Shown here: one piece after another, positions 53,093 to 64,000 of the stretch
Layout: every line of letters begins with the position of its first letter
Numbering within the stretch: the stretch's first letter is position 1
DNA from: Zygaena filipendulae
Taxonomy: Eukaryota; Arthropoda; Insecta; Lepidoptera; Zygaenidae
NCBI GenBank assembly: GCA_907165275.2
Contig: OU015669.1
Coordinates: forward strand, 2,936,501-3,000,500
Direction: 5' to 3'
DNA: 64,000 nucleotides
Position numbers and translations under genes: made by a program
Notes under the pieces: model-generated
What the model saw: only the letters and a program-made list of their open reading frames with translations
The model's database searches: none
What the model was told of the DNA's origin: nothing

Positions 53093-55430
53093 TTTGCTAT
53101 AAAAAGAAATAAAACTGACGTCCGTCACTGCTGCTAAAATCCCGCCAAAAGCCTTATTGAATAAGTTTGCGCGCATAGTCTATTCAGCCAGCATTATACA
53201 ACCACGCCTTTTTACATTTCACAACACACAGAACTTGATATTTCGAGTTGATTCTTGTGCAGACTCAAGAGGTCAGAGAAATATTACATATTTCATCTCA
53301 ATTTTTTTCTAAATAAATAAAAATCTCTATCTATAAAAATATAGAAATCTATTAGACACGCTTTCAACGCTTGTTGATCTTTTTTGTAGTCTATACTAAT
53401 ATTATGACGAGTCTTTTTTATATTCTCATAAATAAACTCACCCACATATCCAATGGTTTCATTGTAAATTACATAATATTATAGAGTAAATCATAAAAAA
53501 ATCGTCATAAAATCGGTCTCTTTGACTTTCAAAACCATTAATTTGAGACACGGAGGTGATATATTGAAACGCATCGTTATCCTGCTGTAATTTATGAAGC
53601 GTTCCCCTTTATAGTGTGTGGCGAAGTACTAAATCACAGCACCCTCAGGGCTTCTTGTGGCAGAACCTACGTAATCAGTGATAGAGAATTGTTGACAATC
53701 TGTGTTTGCGGTATTATTAGATATATTGACGGTAATTTTAGTAACAAACTGAAACTGAAGCTTAACAAGCTGAAAGCGTCTGGAAGTGGAAATAAAGAAA
53801 ACAATACTTAAGCTTAAAGTTTTTCGTAGAACTGGATAGGTTTTGGAATGACTACTCACAGCAAGCTTTTTACTTACTATCATAGTACCACATTTGTAAA
53901 TGTTATGTTTACATAGAGTTATTCCGGAGATTAGTAGTTTATAATCTAGCAGCTAGACTATAGTTAACAAACAAAATAATAAACCATAGATACACCAAAA
54001 CGTAGTACTATATAATAGTATTTTCTTTTGAGCAATTATATATCATGAAACCCGTTGCATCCACCACAATGCAATGTCTGTCTTTGCCATTACACAAAAT
54101 TTCGATTGTATAATAACTCATGAATTAATACAAATTATTTATCTTAGACATTAGCTGTTAAAACGTCGTGAACTCTTAGGTAAATAATATCATTGGTAAC
54201 CAATGCAATTTACAATAATTGAAAGCAATTTCCAAATCAGCTTAGTCAAAATCTCTGCAGTTATTTCCATGGCGTTAAATCGGTAAAGCGGATTTGGGTT
54301 TTATTATGCTGAAGGTTTAATGGGCCATGTCACAGGAATTGACATTGCATCTTGCCATAATCCTGTCTATCCATGGATCCTATCCAGTTACTGTCGGGTG
54401 GAGGTCGTACCGAGTGCACGCGTTCTTTACTCCAGTCATCTGCAGCAGCCATTGTATTAACTCTGATTAAGTAACTGGTAAGTTAGAGGATGTTCCCAAA
54501 AAGACAAACATCAAGAGCTGTAGAAACCGACGGTATGTATGCGAAAATTAATTATGTATGAATGTGACGTGGCGGAAGAGGTTTGTAAGAAGAATTATAT
54601 AAGCATGGTTAAGGTTGAACGAGCGACGTATTGAAGCCCTCGATAATAATAATAGTTACGTAGGTAACTAATAAATATGTAAGTAAAAAAAAATAATACC
54701 GATAAGTCACACAAAACATCTTAAATAAAAATGTAATTTCACGTGGTTGAATGAATTTTACATATGATTTGTCGGCGCATCAGCTACGATAAGGAGAAAA
54801 TATCATGAAAATACTCTTTAACATATTTTTTTTTGTTAAAATCAAATCATTATTATTTTTAGTTTATTTAATATGAGAAACGAATACTGAATCCCCCACT
54901 TTCAACACGTCCTTCGTTTGACGCTACATCCTGTATACCTATGTATATTGATTAAAACCAGGTCTGAAATCTCACCTGTTAATTAATAACTGTCTCAGAA
55001 ACGTTCACTGCGAAACAATTTCAAAAGAGAGTTTCGCTCATAAACCTTCCATCGAAATGTGTCTGCACCGCACATACCCCACAAATTGGTAATTTAAATT
55101 AAATTTTACAGAATTTATTCCGACGCCGCCCAACGCGCTGCGTTCCGTAACTCAGCGTAGGGCGGGCGGGCTTGCCTCTATGAATAAATAAGCCCGGGAT
55201 GAGCATACGGAATTTGTCTTATGAATTTAAAATGGAAAGTAAAGTTCCGTTGCGGGAAATCATTTTCTCTCGTCATGGATAGGTACCGTCTATAAGTTTG
55301 TTCTTTGAGTTTTGCATTATGCAAATATGGACTAGAAGTGTAACTATACGTAGAAGCACCGTCGCGTTGGTCTAAGTAGTTATTAGACAAGGAACCTAAC
55401 TACTATGCCTACTTTGTGTGTGGAATATAT
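53093..55430. other. No gene recognised
   Basis: Over 2 kb without a supported feature. A 65-codon frame at 53614-53811 and a GC-richer piece at 54350-54480 show no known domain. The segment 55110-55180 (GACGCCGCCCAACGCGCTGC) is CpG-rich. Confidence 0.35.
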
Positions 55431-55755
55431 TTTTCATTACTCATACTCGGAAAGTAGGTCTGAAGTTGCCTGAGAAGCGGGTTGAAAGTAACACTTTTCA
55501 GCCCTAGGGAGAATCGCTTTCAACTGACAGCTGGATACTGCAGAAACTCAAGTTTTTTTTTTATGTCATAGGGGGCATACTTACTGGCCAGTAGCACACC
55601 TAATGGTTGATTTATGTAAAATAAAATTCACTCATTGTTTTCTTTAGCTAATTCTTATTTTTATTTTGACTTTCCTTGTAATGAAAAGCACAGTGTTATC
55701 CTCGGGAGAAAGATTTATTTAGTTACTTTCACCCCTAGGATAACAATGTACTATT
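55431..55755. repeat. Long dispersed repeat R1, copy B
   Basis: The partner of 35032-35381 in the same orientation, 325 bp, with two small deletions against copy A. The flanks share nothing, so the ends of the repeat are set by this comparison. Confidence 0.85.
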
Positions 55756-55794
55756 ACATGACACATATGTTAAAGATTAAAAAAAAGATATTAT

Positions 55795-56200
55795 GAAACC
55801 CAGGCTCCGTCAGCCGACACTGGGTGCAGCAGTCGGCTGGTCATCATGAGCGATCAGCCCGGGCACGTATCTCTTCCCCTCGGGTGGGCGGGCATGGAGG
55901 GGGCCAGATCATGGATTTGATCATGGTCTGACGGGTCCACCCGCTCAAAATTCGGGAGGTAAGTTTATTTATTTAAGTTGGCAAACTTGTCCAGCGGCTC
56001 GACTCTCAAATACCTAATACAGATAACTAGTTCCGCTCATAGCGCGGAGCTCCGGCAGCGGCACGCAGTGCCATCGCTTGTTGGGACTCGAGGTTCGCGC
56101 ACAAGGACGCACATGGCAGTAAAAAATAATTCCTTGTTTGTGAAAGGATAATTTACTTGTAAAGTTATAACTGTGGCTCGCGAGAGCGCGCGTACGAAAT
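55795..56200 (+). other. GC-rich island with a splice-donor-like site
   Basis: GC-rich compared with the surrounding DNA (CGGGTGGGCGGGCATGGAGG; CATAGCGCGGAGCTCCGGCA). GGGAG|GTAAGT at 55958/55959 would be a good donor. It may be the first exon or promoter of a gene lying to the right, or a GC-rich repeat. The frame from ATG at 55847 closes after about 24 codons, so any exon would be mostly UTR. Confidence 0.3.
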
Positions 56201-56334
56201 ACTTATTTGAGATCGCGTTATTGTCTTTCTACAATCATTCCTGAGACTTTTATTATGAGTGAAACTCGTGAACATACAAATAGACTGATGTACAAAAACA
56301 AAAAATGAAAAGTAGTTTTGGATTGTTCTATAAA

Positions 56335-56545
56335 AAATTCAAAATTCAAAAATATTTATTATTATATAAGTAGTGGTTACAATCGGATTGTTGGGACCTA
56401 CTTTTAAGCATATAATATACTTGTGCCAGTAGGTCCCACTCTTCCATAGCCATCCATGACGTTTATATAATAAAAGCCTTATAAATGATAAACTTATAGA
56501 GACGTTTATAAATAATTAAACATATAAATAGGTATATTTTTTTTT
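56335..56545 (-). repeat. LINE 3' end with ATTCAAA-type tail
   Basis: Minus strand: AGTGGGACCTACTGGCAC, GTAGGTCCCAACAATCCG, then AATATTTTTGAATTTTGAATTTT. A truncated copy. Confidence 0.5.
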
Positions 56546-57049
56546 TTTCTATAATAATAGGTAGTAGGTAACATTAAAATGTTCTGCATCTTTTTATTGT
56601 ATACTTTAGATAGATATTTTAGATTTTTATTTTTATATCATTTTTATACCGTCATTATTGTTTTTCTTCAGAAGACGCTGTAATGAGTATTTTTCTTTTG
56701 TTGTAGTCGCTTTTTTCGCTAAAAGCTTTCTGCTAAATATTTTTAATAAAGAGATTCATTTACTTGTGATGTGATGCGATGAATTTTCGTTACTTAAACG
56801 GTGGAAACTTCTGAGATGATTTGCTTGTCTCTTATGCCTCTATATTTCATAAAATATGTAACTATTTATTAAATTTTTTTCTTCATTATGAAAAAATAAT
56901 AGATATAAATTTTATTGATAAAATTTTATTCATTAAAATACCTCAAATTCCTACTACAGCTGCCATGCCAGCTGAGCTTCTGCCATTGGTCAAACTAATT
57001 TCCATTAAGAGTTGGTGCTTGGGGTAACAGATAAGTCTTTCACCAGTGT
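56546..57049. other. No feature recognised
   Basis: AT-rich. No gene is supported. Confidence 0.3.
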
Positions 57050-57156
57050 GTACAGTCAGCACCAGAAATATATAATTGCTTTTCAAAGTCGTCGAATCAT
57101 ACTGCAATAGAAATAAGGTTCAACGATTGAAAAAGTGATAACATATTTTTGTCGCT
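57050..57156. mobile_element. M5 mini-MITE, copy 3
   Basis: GTACAGTCAGCACCAGAAAT at the left, ATATTTTTGTCGCTAATT at the right, ATACTGCAATAGAAATAAGG centre. The right end has diverged. Confidence 0.55.
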
Positions 57157-57453
57157 AATTAATTTTCTCCTCCGGGTGATAATTAGGTATTTTACAAAAA
57201 AATACAAAAAATTCTTGGAAAAGGTCCTAGAAGAATCGTGAGGTTCGATTTGGGACTTATAGCCTATGTCTAACTACTACTGCAACTACACCATAACCTT
57301 GGAAAGTGTGTTAGGGAACTAGATATTTGGGGTATTTTATAGACGTTGTAGGAAGTGATAACTGCACTCAGTGAAATGGACGTTCAGGGAATAGATCTAA
57401 TATGATTCTGATTAGACAAATCGGATAAACCCTTATGCCTTTGACAATCATGA

Positions 57454-57649
57454 CGGCCGCACTCAGAGTCGTTTTAATGATTACCTAATTTTAAGTAAAT
57501 TAATGTTAATTGACATTTAACTAAATTTAACTTAATTAGTTAATTGGCAATTAACATTAATTTAATGAACGTCTCTGAGTGCGACAGTTTTGTTTTTAAA
57601 ATCTTTACTTAAAGTTAAGTAATCATTAAAACGGCTCTGAGTGCGGCCG
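57454..57649. mobile_element. M1 palindromic MITE, copy 3
   Basis: A 196-bp palindrome with CGGCCGCACTCAGAGTCG ends. It is shorter than copies 1 and 2 by inner deletions in both arms. The flanks are TGA and TAA, so the duplication has decayed or was imperfect. Confidence 0.82.
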
Positions 57650-58037
57650 TAAGTCTTCGTTCATGTTAATTAATAGTTGAGCTCCCCTGTTTCATCGGTA
57701 TGAGTTACGAAATTCCATTAGCGACCGAACGCACCTGAATGCACGAATTCACAAGCGTGTGCAAAAAATTCTACCTACACAGAAATGGTGGCCGGGTTGT
57801 CACGGTTACCGTTCAAAAAGCTTCTAAATATGTCGTGACTGATTTTTTTACCTACGGAACGCTGATAATACTCGTAAAGTAAAATCACCCATGCCATCGC
57901 AAAATGAACTTCAAAGCTTTTGTCAAAACTTTGGGCTTCTATTGCGCATGAATTTCAAACTACAATAGGTACGTGATGGAATTAACTTCCACTACAGTCT
58001 ATTACAATAAATTCTATCCGTATCGGTACTTAGGTAT
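57650..58037. other. No feature recognised
   Basis: No gene or repeat boundary seen. Confidence 0.3.
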
Positions 58038-58225
58038 ATTAAGTATAAATGCAAAAGTAACTCTGTCTGTCTGTTACCTTTTTACTTTATTTACGTTTCA
58101 TAATCATAAAATTTTGCGTCACATCGACAAAGTTACAAAAAAGGAGATAATAAACCACTTTTGATCCCGGAATTCGCGCAGGAACTCCGAAATTAATGTA
58201 AGCGAATCCAAAGGGAACAGCTAGT
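58038..58225 (-). repeat. SINE-like repeat S1, diverged
   Basis: AAATGCAAAAGTAACTCTGTC tail, TTGATCCCGGAATTCGCGC, and the end GGGAACAGCTAG. Confidence 0.6.
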
Positions 58226-58660
58226 TTACTATTTTATAAAAAAGTTAGTTATATAAAGTGATTTAAACCATTTTTAGAAAGCTAAAGAAAGAACCGAGTA
58301 AGGAACACTTTTCGTCTTAGATCGAAGAGTTTTAAAGAGATTACTGACATTGACGCGGGATAAACACGGTAAAATAGCTAGTACCAACTGCTTGAAACTG
58401 CTTGAACTTACTCAATACTCAGTGTGACATAACTAGAGGAAAATTTGCATTTTGCCCTTTCAAAAATAACTTACAAGAGATCCAATTTCTTCACAAAATC
58501 CTATGGGCGGCGTCTTAGATTTTCTCAAGTCATTTCGTCCTATGTTGTTTGTTCTATACATAACTAACTGGAATGCTGACCCATTAAATTCATTATTTGC
58601 GGACTTGAATCTCATTTGAGACTTCGAGAATTCTTTAGAAAATTACGAAATTGTCAAATA

Positions 58661-58833
58661 CTGGCTGTTCCTCTCGGTTTCACTCGCGCTAACTTCAGAG
58701 TTCTCGCGGGAATTCCCGAAAAAATACCCAAAGGTGTGCAAAATTTCACGATTATAGGTTAAGCAATTAAAGCGACAAATGGTAACAGACATACAGAGAG
58801 ACCGAGTTACTTTCGCATTTATATTATTAAGTA
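58661..58833 (+). repeat. SINE-like repeat S1, diverged
   Basis: CTGGCTGTTCCTCTCGGTTTC, GAGTTCTCGCGGGAATTCCC, TTTCGCATTTATATTATTAAG. Confidence 0.65.
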
Positions 58834-60050
58834 TGTATTTTTATTCGCAACATTTGGAATGGAAAAATATTTCAGTAAACTGGAAAGTTTGGAAAAAATA
58901 TTCGAAACGAATAACTTTTGGCAAGTCGCCGGAAGGGACTTATAATTTTTCTTCCATTTGTTTGTACACAGTACCACCAAATCAGGACGTCGTCGCTTCA
59001 AAACGAGTTTGAACATAGGTCGCCGTTTATATTAACATATTATAATTTTTTTGACCACCCTCTTTTCCCTCTCTCCTCACTCCTCTCCCATGACGCCAAT
59101 AATGGTGCTACTTGAAATTCAGAGAAGGCACGAACTTTTCACGAGACCACGCCTTCAACGAATGAGTAATAAGGTTGTGTAACCAACTTTGATTTAGTTT
59201 TGTTATTAAAGTTCACTTGGTCCTTTTGCATTTTTCATCGTTTTTCTAGGTTCTTTTTAATATGGATATTCATTCATAGCGCATTTAGCCACAATAAACT
59301 TACAATAAAATGTGTATTTTTTATTAAAAACTTTGCACTGTTTAGCAGGCTCCGATGATATCCGATGATCACAGTTTATTTGATGTTTTTAAATGATTTG
59401 AGGCTTTTAAATGAGTTTTCCGGAACACAGCATAAGGTATTTGAAAAATTGTGGGTTAACAGTTAACACAATATATTTTTTATGTCCAAGTAAAGTTAAA
59501 AATCTTTTTCCTAATAGTCAGCAAGCCAGTTAGGAAATCAAAAGTGCCATACCACAATGCTAATGCTGTGTTATTTTTTTTACTGAATAAATATTGCCTA
59601 TGACTTTATCTAGGTAACGTTAACTAGCTATATTTTGCTTTACCGACAGCTGAAGCTTATCGTTGGAATTTTAACTAATGCCACAGCATATTATGATCCG
59701 GATGCCCGACCACTGAGTCATCTCTTAATTGTGGATTGAAAATGGAGTTTATGATACTATAGATTGCAAAAAATTCTCGGAGCTTTATTTGGATTTAAGC
59801 ACACACAAAAAAAATCAGTTCGAGACGATAAACTATTTCAATGGATACATGATTGCCGCTATGAAACTTTATTGTCCAACTAACCAAAAACCACCCAAGC
59901 AGTGCCGCAGGCAACAGCCAGTCTGCTGGTTAGCGTTTACGTAAAATCCACAAAAAGTCACGTTTACTCCACTAAAATCCAATATTTTACCCAAGGCGAT
60001 AAAAAGAACAATTTGGTATACCTATGACCTATGTATATAACTGATTTATA
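58834..60050. other. No gene recognised
   Basis: Overlapping short frames at 58779-59115 and 59729-59944 have no known domain. Confidence 0.35.
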
Positions 60051-60579
60051 CAGGGTGTAAGGTTGAACAAGGGATTTCTTCTTCTTTAATAATGGCGTCT
60101 ATAATAATTATAATTTGCCAATGACAATGTTTCTTAATAATAAAAATCTCTCCATCTACTTCTTATATCTTCAATTATGATAAAACGCCAATGATAATCG
60201 TTAGATTGTTCCCCAAGTTAAAACATGGCTGTTTCCTGTTTAAAATAGATGCTGAAAGGTGACTGAAATAACGAAGACTTAATCGTGACACGCGTGTGTT
60301 CGGTACGGATTTCTCCAGTCAACAACCTGAACTAGAGACGTTTTAAAGGAGGTTATATTCTGTAAACGATCCTCGTCTCGAATATATGCAAAAAACATAA
60401 TTTGTTTTTGACGTTTATTCATAAACGAAATTTTTCGCACAAGTTGCCGATGCGCAGAACGATCATACGCTGAGATTCATTCAACTGACCTTTTATTTAT
60501 ATTGTTGCTGAGTGCCTACGTTTTTATTTAGGGTTTTCTCTGTGGCTTGAGTAAGTCCCTCGTTTAACCTTACACCCTG
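60051..60579. mobile_element. TIR element with CAGGGTGTAAGGTT ends
   Basis: The left end CAGGGTGTAAGGTTGAACAA is mirrored by TCGTTTAACCTTACACCCTG. It is flanked by TA on both sides (60049-60050, 60580-60581). 529 bp and non-coding, so a non-autonomous element, probably of Tc1/mariner type. Confidence 0.82.
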
Positions 60580-61479
60580 TATATGAAGCTATAGCTGGTT
60601 GGGCGTAGTTAGGGATGGGAGGAGACCAATAACTCAGCTCGGGAAGCGTGAAAAATTTATATCCAAGTGCTCTATTATTAAAAGTTTTCCAGTGTAATGT
60701 TGCCAATAAAATACAAAAGGAAAGTAATATAGCTATCGTTGAAAAAGTTTCAGGTTTTGCGGCATTTAAGCATCAACTGAACTTCTGTGTGGAAGACCTC
60801 TTTTTTACAACACACTTGACTTAATCCAAAACTAAGCTATAGGTAATAAGTATATTATGCTTCATGTCATAGTAACCAACCAACCCAACCAACACCTACA
60901 AAGAAATACCTACTACATATATCAGTATCAGTATTTTAGATAATTAGGTAGATATATATATAAATGCGTAACCCTGTGTTCACCAAACAACAAACTCCAT
61001 ACCCATCGGGAATCAACCGAGGGACCTTAAGATTTGTGAGGCGACATGGGGAAAACTTGTGCAACTTGGTCTCTAACATCAACGACGTCGTTGAAAGAGA
61101 AAAAGAATTACAATTCGGCCTCGGTTGATTTCTCTTCGTGTAGCTAAATAAACTATCGTCTCAATAAAACTATTACACAGCTCAAAAAATAAAGATGCAA
61201 TGTGAAGTGAAAAATGAATGAAGACTTCCTCGAACCTAGGGCTTGCCGCGCATATAGGACAAACAAATCATCATTTTTCTATAAATTAACAAGTAATTTC
61301 CCTTGTCACATGTGTCCCAAAATATCCCGATAGCCAATTAAAGCTCCATCGTATGTTTGTTCGCTGAAATCGTTTAATGAATAATAAATTTATGAATATA
61401 AAGTTCAAAATTATGAACAATTTCATTGCAGAGATTTTAAATAGTAAATTAATTTTTAATTAATAGCATTTTTAAGTAT
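60580..61479. other. No gene; possible old SINE piece
   Basis: On the minus strand near 61025, GGTCCCTCGGTTGATTCCCG resembles the B-box side of a tRNA-derived SINE. It has diverged too far for a firm call. Confidence 0.35.
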
Positions 61480-62740
61480 ACAATATGCATATACCAGGCC
61501 ACTCCGAAAGTTTTGTGAAAAAAAGTTTTTATGTATCTATAAGACACTGGCCACTTGTAATTATTTTGAAAACTTCGATTATTTAAAAGTAAAAGTACCA
61601 CTGTTCGATTTTCAAATTTCCCTCCGCATTTTTTTGGGAGCCAATTCAAATTTTCTTGTCTCATTAAAAAATGGATCTGCCTCGAGAATATTTTCGTGTT
61701 ATGATAAAACCTGATGAGTCATTTGATCGACTTCGAATTACTTTTATAGATGAAGGACCTTCAATAGCAACCATCTACCGCTGGTATAGCGAGTTCAAAC
61801 GCGGTCGTCTTACTTTGGGGGATGAACAAAGGAGTGGTCGTCCTACGACGGCTGTCATCGAAGAAAGTGTGCTGGCAGTAAAAAGATTAATTCAAGAAAA
61901 CAGACGAACTACGTACGAAGAGATTCAGCATACTCTGCAGATTGGTTCAGAAAGTGTTCACAAGATTTTGCACGAGCACCTTCGCGTAAGGAGGATAGTT
62001 TCCCGCTAGGTGCCGCACAGCCTCACCGAAGCTCAGACGCAGGCCCGTGTGGATTGGTGCCGTGATATGATACAAAAATTTGATGCAGGCTCGTCACGGC
62101 GCGTTTACGACATTGTGACAGGTGCCGAATCCTGAATTTATACCTTCCAGAAACAAAGCGTCAGTCGACAGTTTGACTGTTTCAAAATGAACCAACGCCT
62201 ACGAAAGTGAAGCGATCGCGGAGCGCAGGGAAAATTTTGATCGCTAGTTTCTTCACTTTGACGGGGTACCTAATTTCAATTCCACTTCGAGACCAAAGCA
62301 GCATCAACGCCGAATGGTACAGCACAAAATGCCTGCCAGAAGTTTTTTCTGCAATGAGCAACAAGCGACCGAACACCGGGCTCCGCGGGGTCCTTCTTCA
62401 CCACGACAACGCGCCCGCGCACACTGCGATCAAAACGAGGGACTTCCTGGACTCCACACCGGTCAGAGTCTTGGGACACCCTCCTTACAGTCCTGATTTG
62501 GCTCCGTGTGATTTCTTTTTATTCCCTAAAATTAAAAATCAGTTCAAAGGGATACAGTTTCCATCGCCGGAAGTCGCGCTAGCAGCGTTTGAGAAGGCCG
62601 TGGAAGAGGTGTCTGCGGAGGACTGGAAAAAATGTTTTGTAAATTGGTTCAGACGCATGAAACTTTACGTAGAGATTGGTGGAGAGTTCTTTGAAAAGAT
62701 TTCATCATAGCGTCAACGATACCGAAACAAACCGCCTCAA
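61480..62740 (+). mobile_element. Decayed mariner element
   Basis: The left end is probably near 61495 (ACCAGGCCACTCCGAAAGTT, after a TA). I could not find its inverted partner on the right, so the right end is missing or diverged and both limits are approximate. It contains a broken transposase. Confidence 0.75.
61671..62710 (+). pseudogene. Mariner transposase, DD34D type, multiply broken
   Basis: The N-terminal HTH part lies in one frame (61671-62009: ATIYRWYSEFKRGR, DEQRSGRPTT, YEEIQ). It is cut by a TAG where family members have tryptophan. Next comes TGAES followed by TGA near 62120; TGDES is the usual first catalytic motif, so the first aspartate has become alanine. After a frameshift the frame 62207-62710 carries LHHDNAPAHTA and YSPDLAPCDFF, with 34 residues between the two aspartates. 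At least two stops, one shift and one lost catalytic residue make this an old copy. Confidence 0.9.
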
Positions 62741-63639
62741 AAATTAGTTGTTGTACATACCTACCTTTTTTAACTTTTTTGTATTTTTCTAGCGATTATT
62801 ATATGTGCCATTTTTGTTTCATGTCGATAATTTTTTTTTGCTATCTATGAAATATTAAAAATAGTATTATAAAAATGGTTATTAGTGAAATCTTCAAATA
62901 CCTAATCATCAAATATGTCGACTCAAATATCTTTATGCAAAGTTTGAAACGCGTGGCTCGTTTTGACGTTAGTAAAATAAAAAATAAAATTTTTTAATTA
63001 CAATGACAGTACACAAAAACCTCGCCTTAATCTTAATCTTTTTACATGCTGTATACCTACTGTCCAAATACCAATTTTTTACACTTTTCATGTGTTTCTC
63101 AAAGCATATAGTTCTGACAAAATCTAATTTGATTAAATAAAAACACGCTTAGTAATCTGTTTGATATTCTGCGAGTGATCCTTAGGAATCAGAGTTAACA
63201 AATTGCTCCTGATATAAAATATACATGTGCCTACATAAGTTTTACGCAGAATGTTTTCTTTCATCGATCGACACGTTAAGGTTCTGAAATTGATACATGT
63301 CGTCATATCACCTTAGGGAAATAACGGTTTCCTCTGTTTGTGTATCTATATATAGGTACTATTACAAAGCAAATAAATTAACTAGAGAGGCGGGGCTGGC
63401 GCGCTACCGTTGCAAAGGACGTTAGAGCATTTGCTCTAACTTCGGTCGAAACATTTAGATGACATCGAATTAATCAACTTGAAACGTTATATATCATGCG
63501 CATAAAAAAAGAAAAAAAAAAACCGCTTCTGCTACAATGATTTTCCCATATAGGATCGTAAAATACATCAAAATATACTTTTAAAATTTACCTAGCCGTG
63601 CTACAGTTAATAAACACGTTGTATCGTCAAACGACATTT
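62741..63639. other. No gene recognised
   Basis: AT-rich. A short palindrome GTTAGAGCATTTGCTCTAAC lies at 63411-63430. Confidence 0.35.
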
Positions 63640-63745
63640 CGACTTATTTCCGTTATTTTTTCTTTACGTAAAAAATGAAAAAATACGCGTCCAATATTTT
63701 TTGTTGATCTACAAGACGGACTAAAAACTAACAAGCCCATTGCTA
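63640..63745. mobile_element. M4 element, partial copy
   Basis: ATTTCGACTTATTTCCGTTA, AATACGCGTCCAATATTTTT, GACGGACTAAAAACTAAC and the end AAGCCCA match one end of M4. Confidence 0.6.
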
Positions 63746-64000
63746 TTAAAATCAAATCTCCTTGTTATGAAAATCTTGCATCCACTCTCACATTCTTCTT
63801 TCAGACTGGCTGTTAAAGAAGAAAAACAGAAAAATATAACATTTTCAAGTTGTCAAGAAAAAATTCAAATACGTTGAATGGAAAATCCAAGTCAACATAC
63901 AAAATATTTTTTTTTATATCACGGATAAAAGTGTGCAAGATTTAGTTACAAAGTTTTCTTCGGTTATACCTACATTGAAAGTGTTTATAACAAACTATTT
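63746..64000. other. No feature recognised
   Basis: Window edge. Nothing supported. Confidence 0.3.

Noticed and set aside
62207..62710. Host gene encoding a 167-residue DDE-domain protein
   Set aside because: It is the C-terminal half of the broken mariner transposase, lacks the N-terminal domain and the first catalytic residue, and has no splice context.

Overview
This window is a piece of an insect nuclear genome, most probably a moth or butterfly (Lepidoptera). The sequence is AT-rich, with small exons, GT-AG introns and one GC-AG intron. It has no bacterial-type gene packing. It carries repeats typical of Lepidoptera: short elements running from CTAGCTGT..CCGCGG to ATTTATAATATTAGTA, LINE 3' ends with AATAAA and short tandem tails, and many TAGGTAC strings. 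The species cannot be told from the sequence.

Only one host gene can be supported. It lies on the minus strand at 15158-23527 and encodes a 518-residue SV2-like major facilitator transporter. I rebuilt it as nine coding exons whose splice phases all agree; intron 4 begins with GC instead of GT. Its introns hold MITEs, SINE-like repeats and LINE tails.

Almost everything else recognisable is mobile DNA. Left part (1-15 kb): a 5'-truncated Jockey/CR1-like LINE with a 928-codon open frame (1187-4075), a complete but dead Tc1-like element with TA target duplications (6147-7702), a head-to-tail SINE-like dimer (7900-8389), a nest of a TIR element, a copia gag-protease fragment and a palindromic MITE (9735-11166), and an RTE fragment (11310-12248). 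Middle (23.5-46 kb): several MITE families, a tRNA-derived SINE, an RTE element whose 5' part is inverted and whose 14-bp target duplications survive (30905-33601), a near-identical 350-bp repeat with a partner 20 kb away, and an I/Jockey-type LINE fragment (43832-45050). Right part (46-64 kb): more SINE-like copies, a second dimer, MITEs, a GC-rich island and a decayed mariner (61480-62740).

The main interest is in the transposon structures. These are a twin-primed RTE insertion with a filler repeat at its junction, small TIR families whose 3-bp or 4-bp target duplications can be read directly, and SINE-like repeats that share one end module but carry different tails. I found no rRNA gene, intact tRNA gene or CRISPR array. 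Repeat boundaries without a target duplication are approximate.
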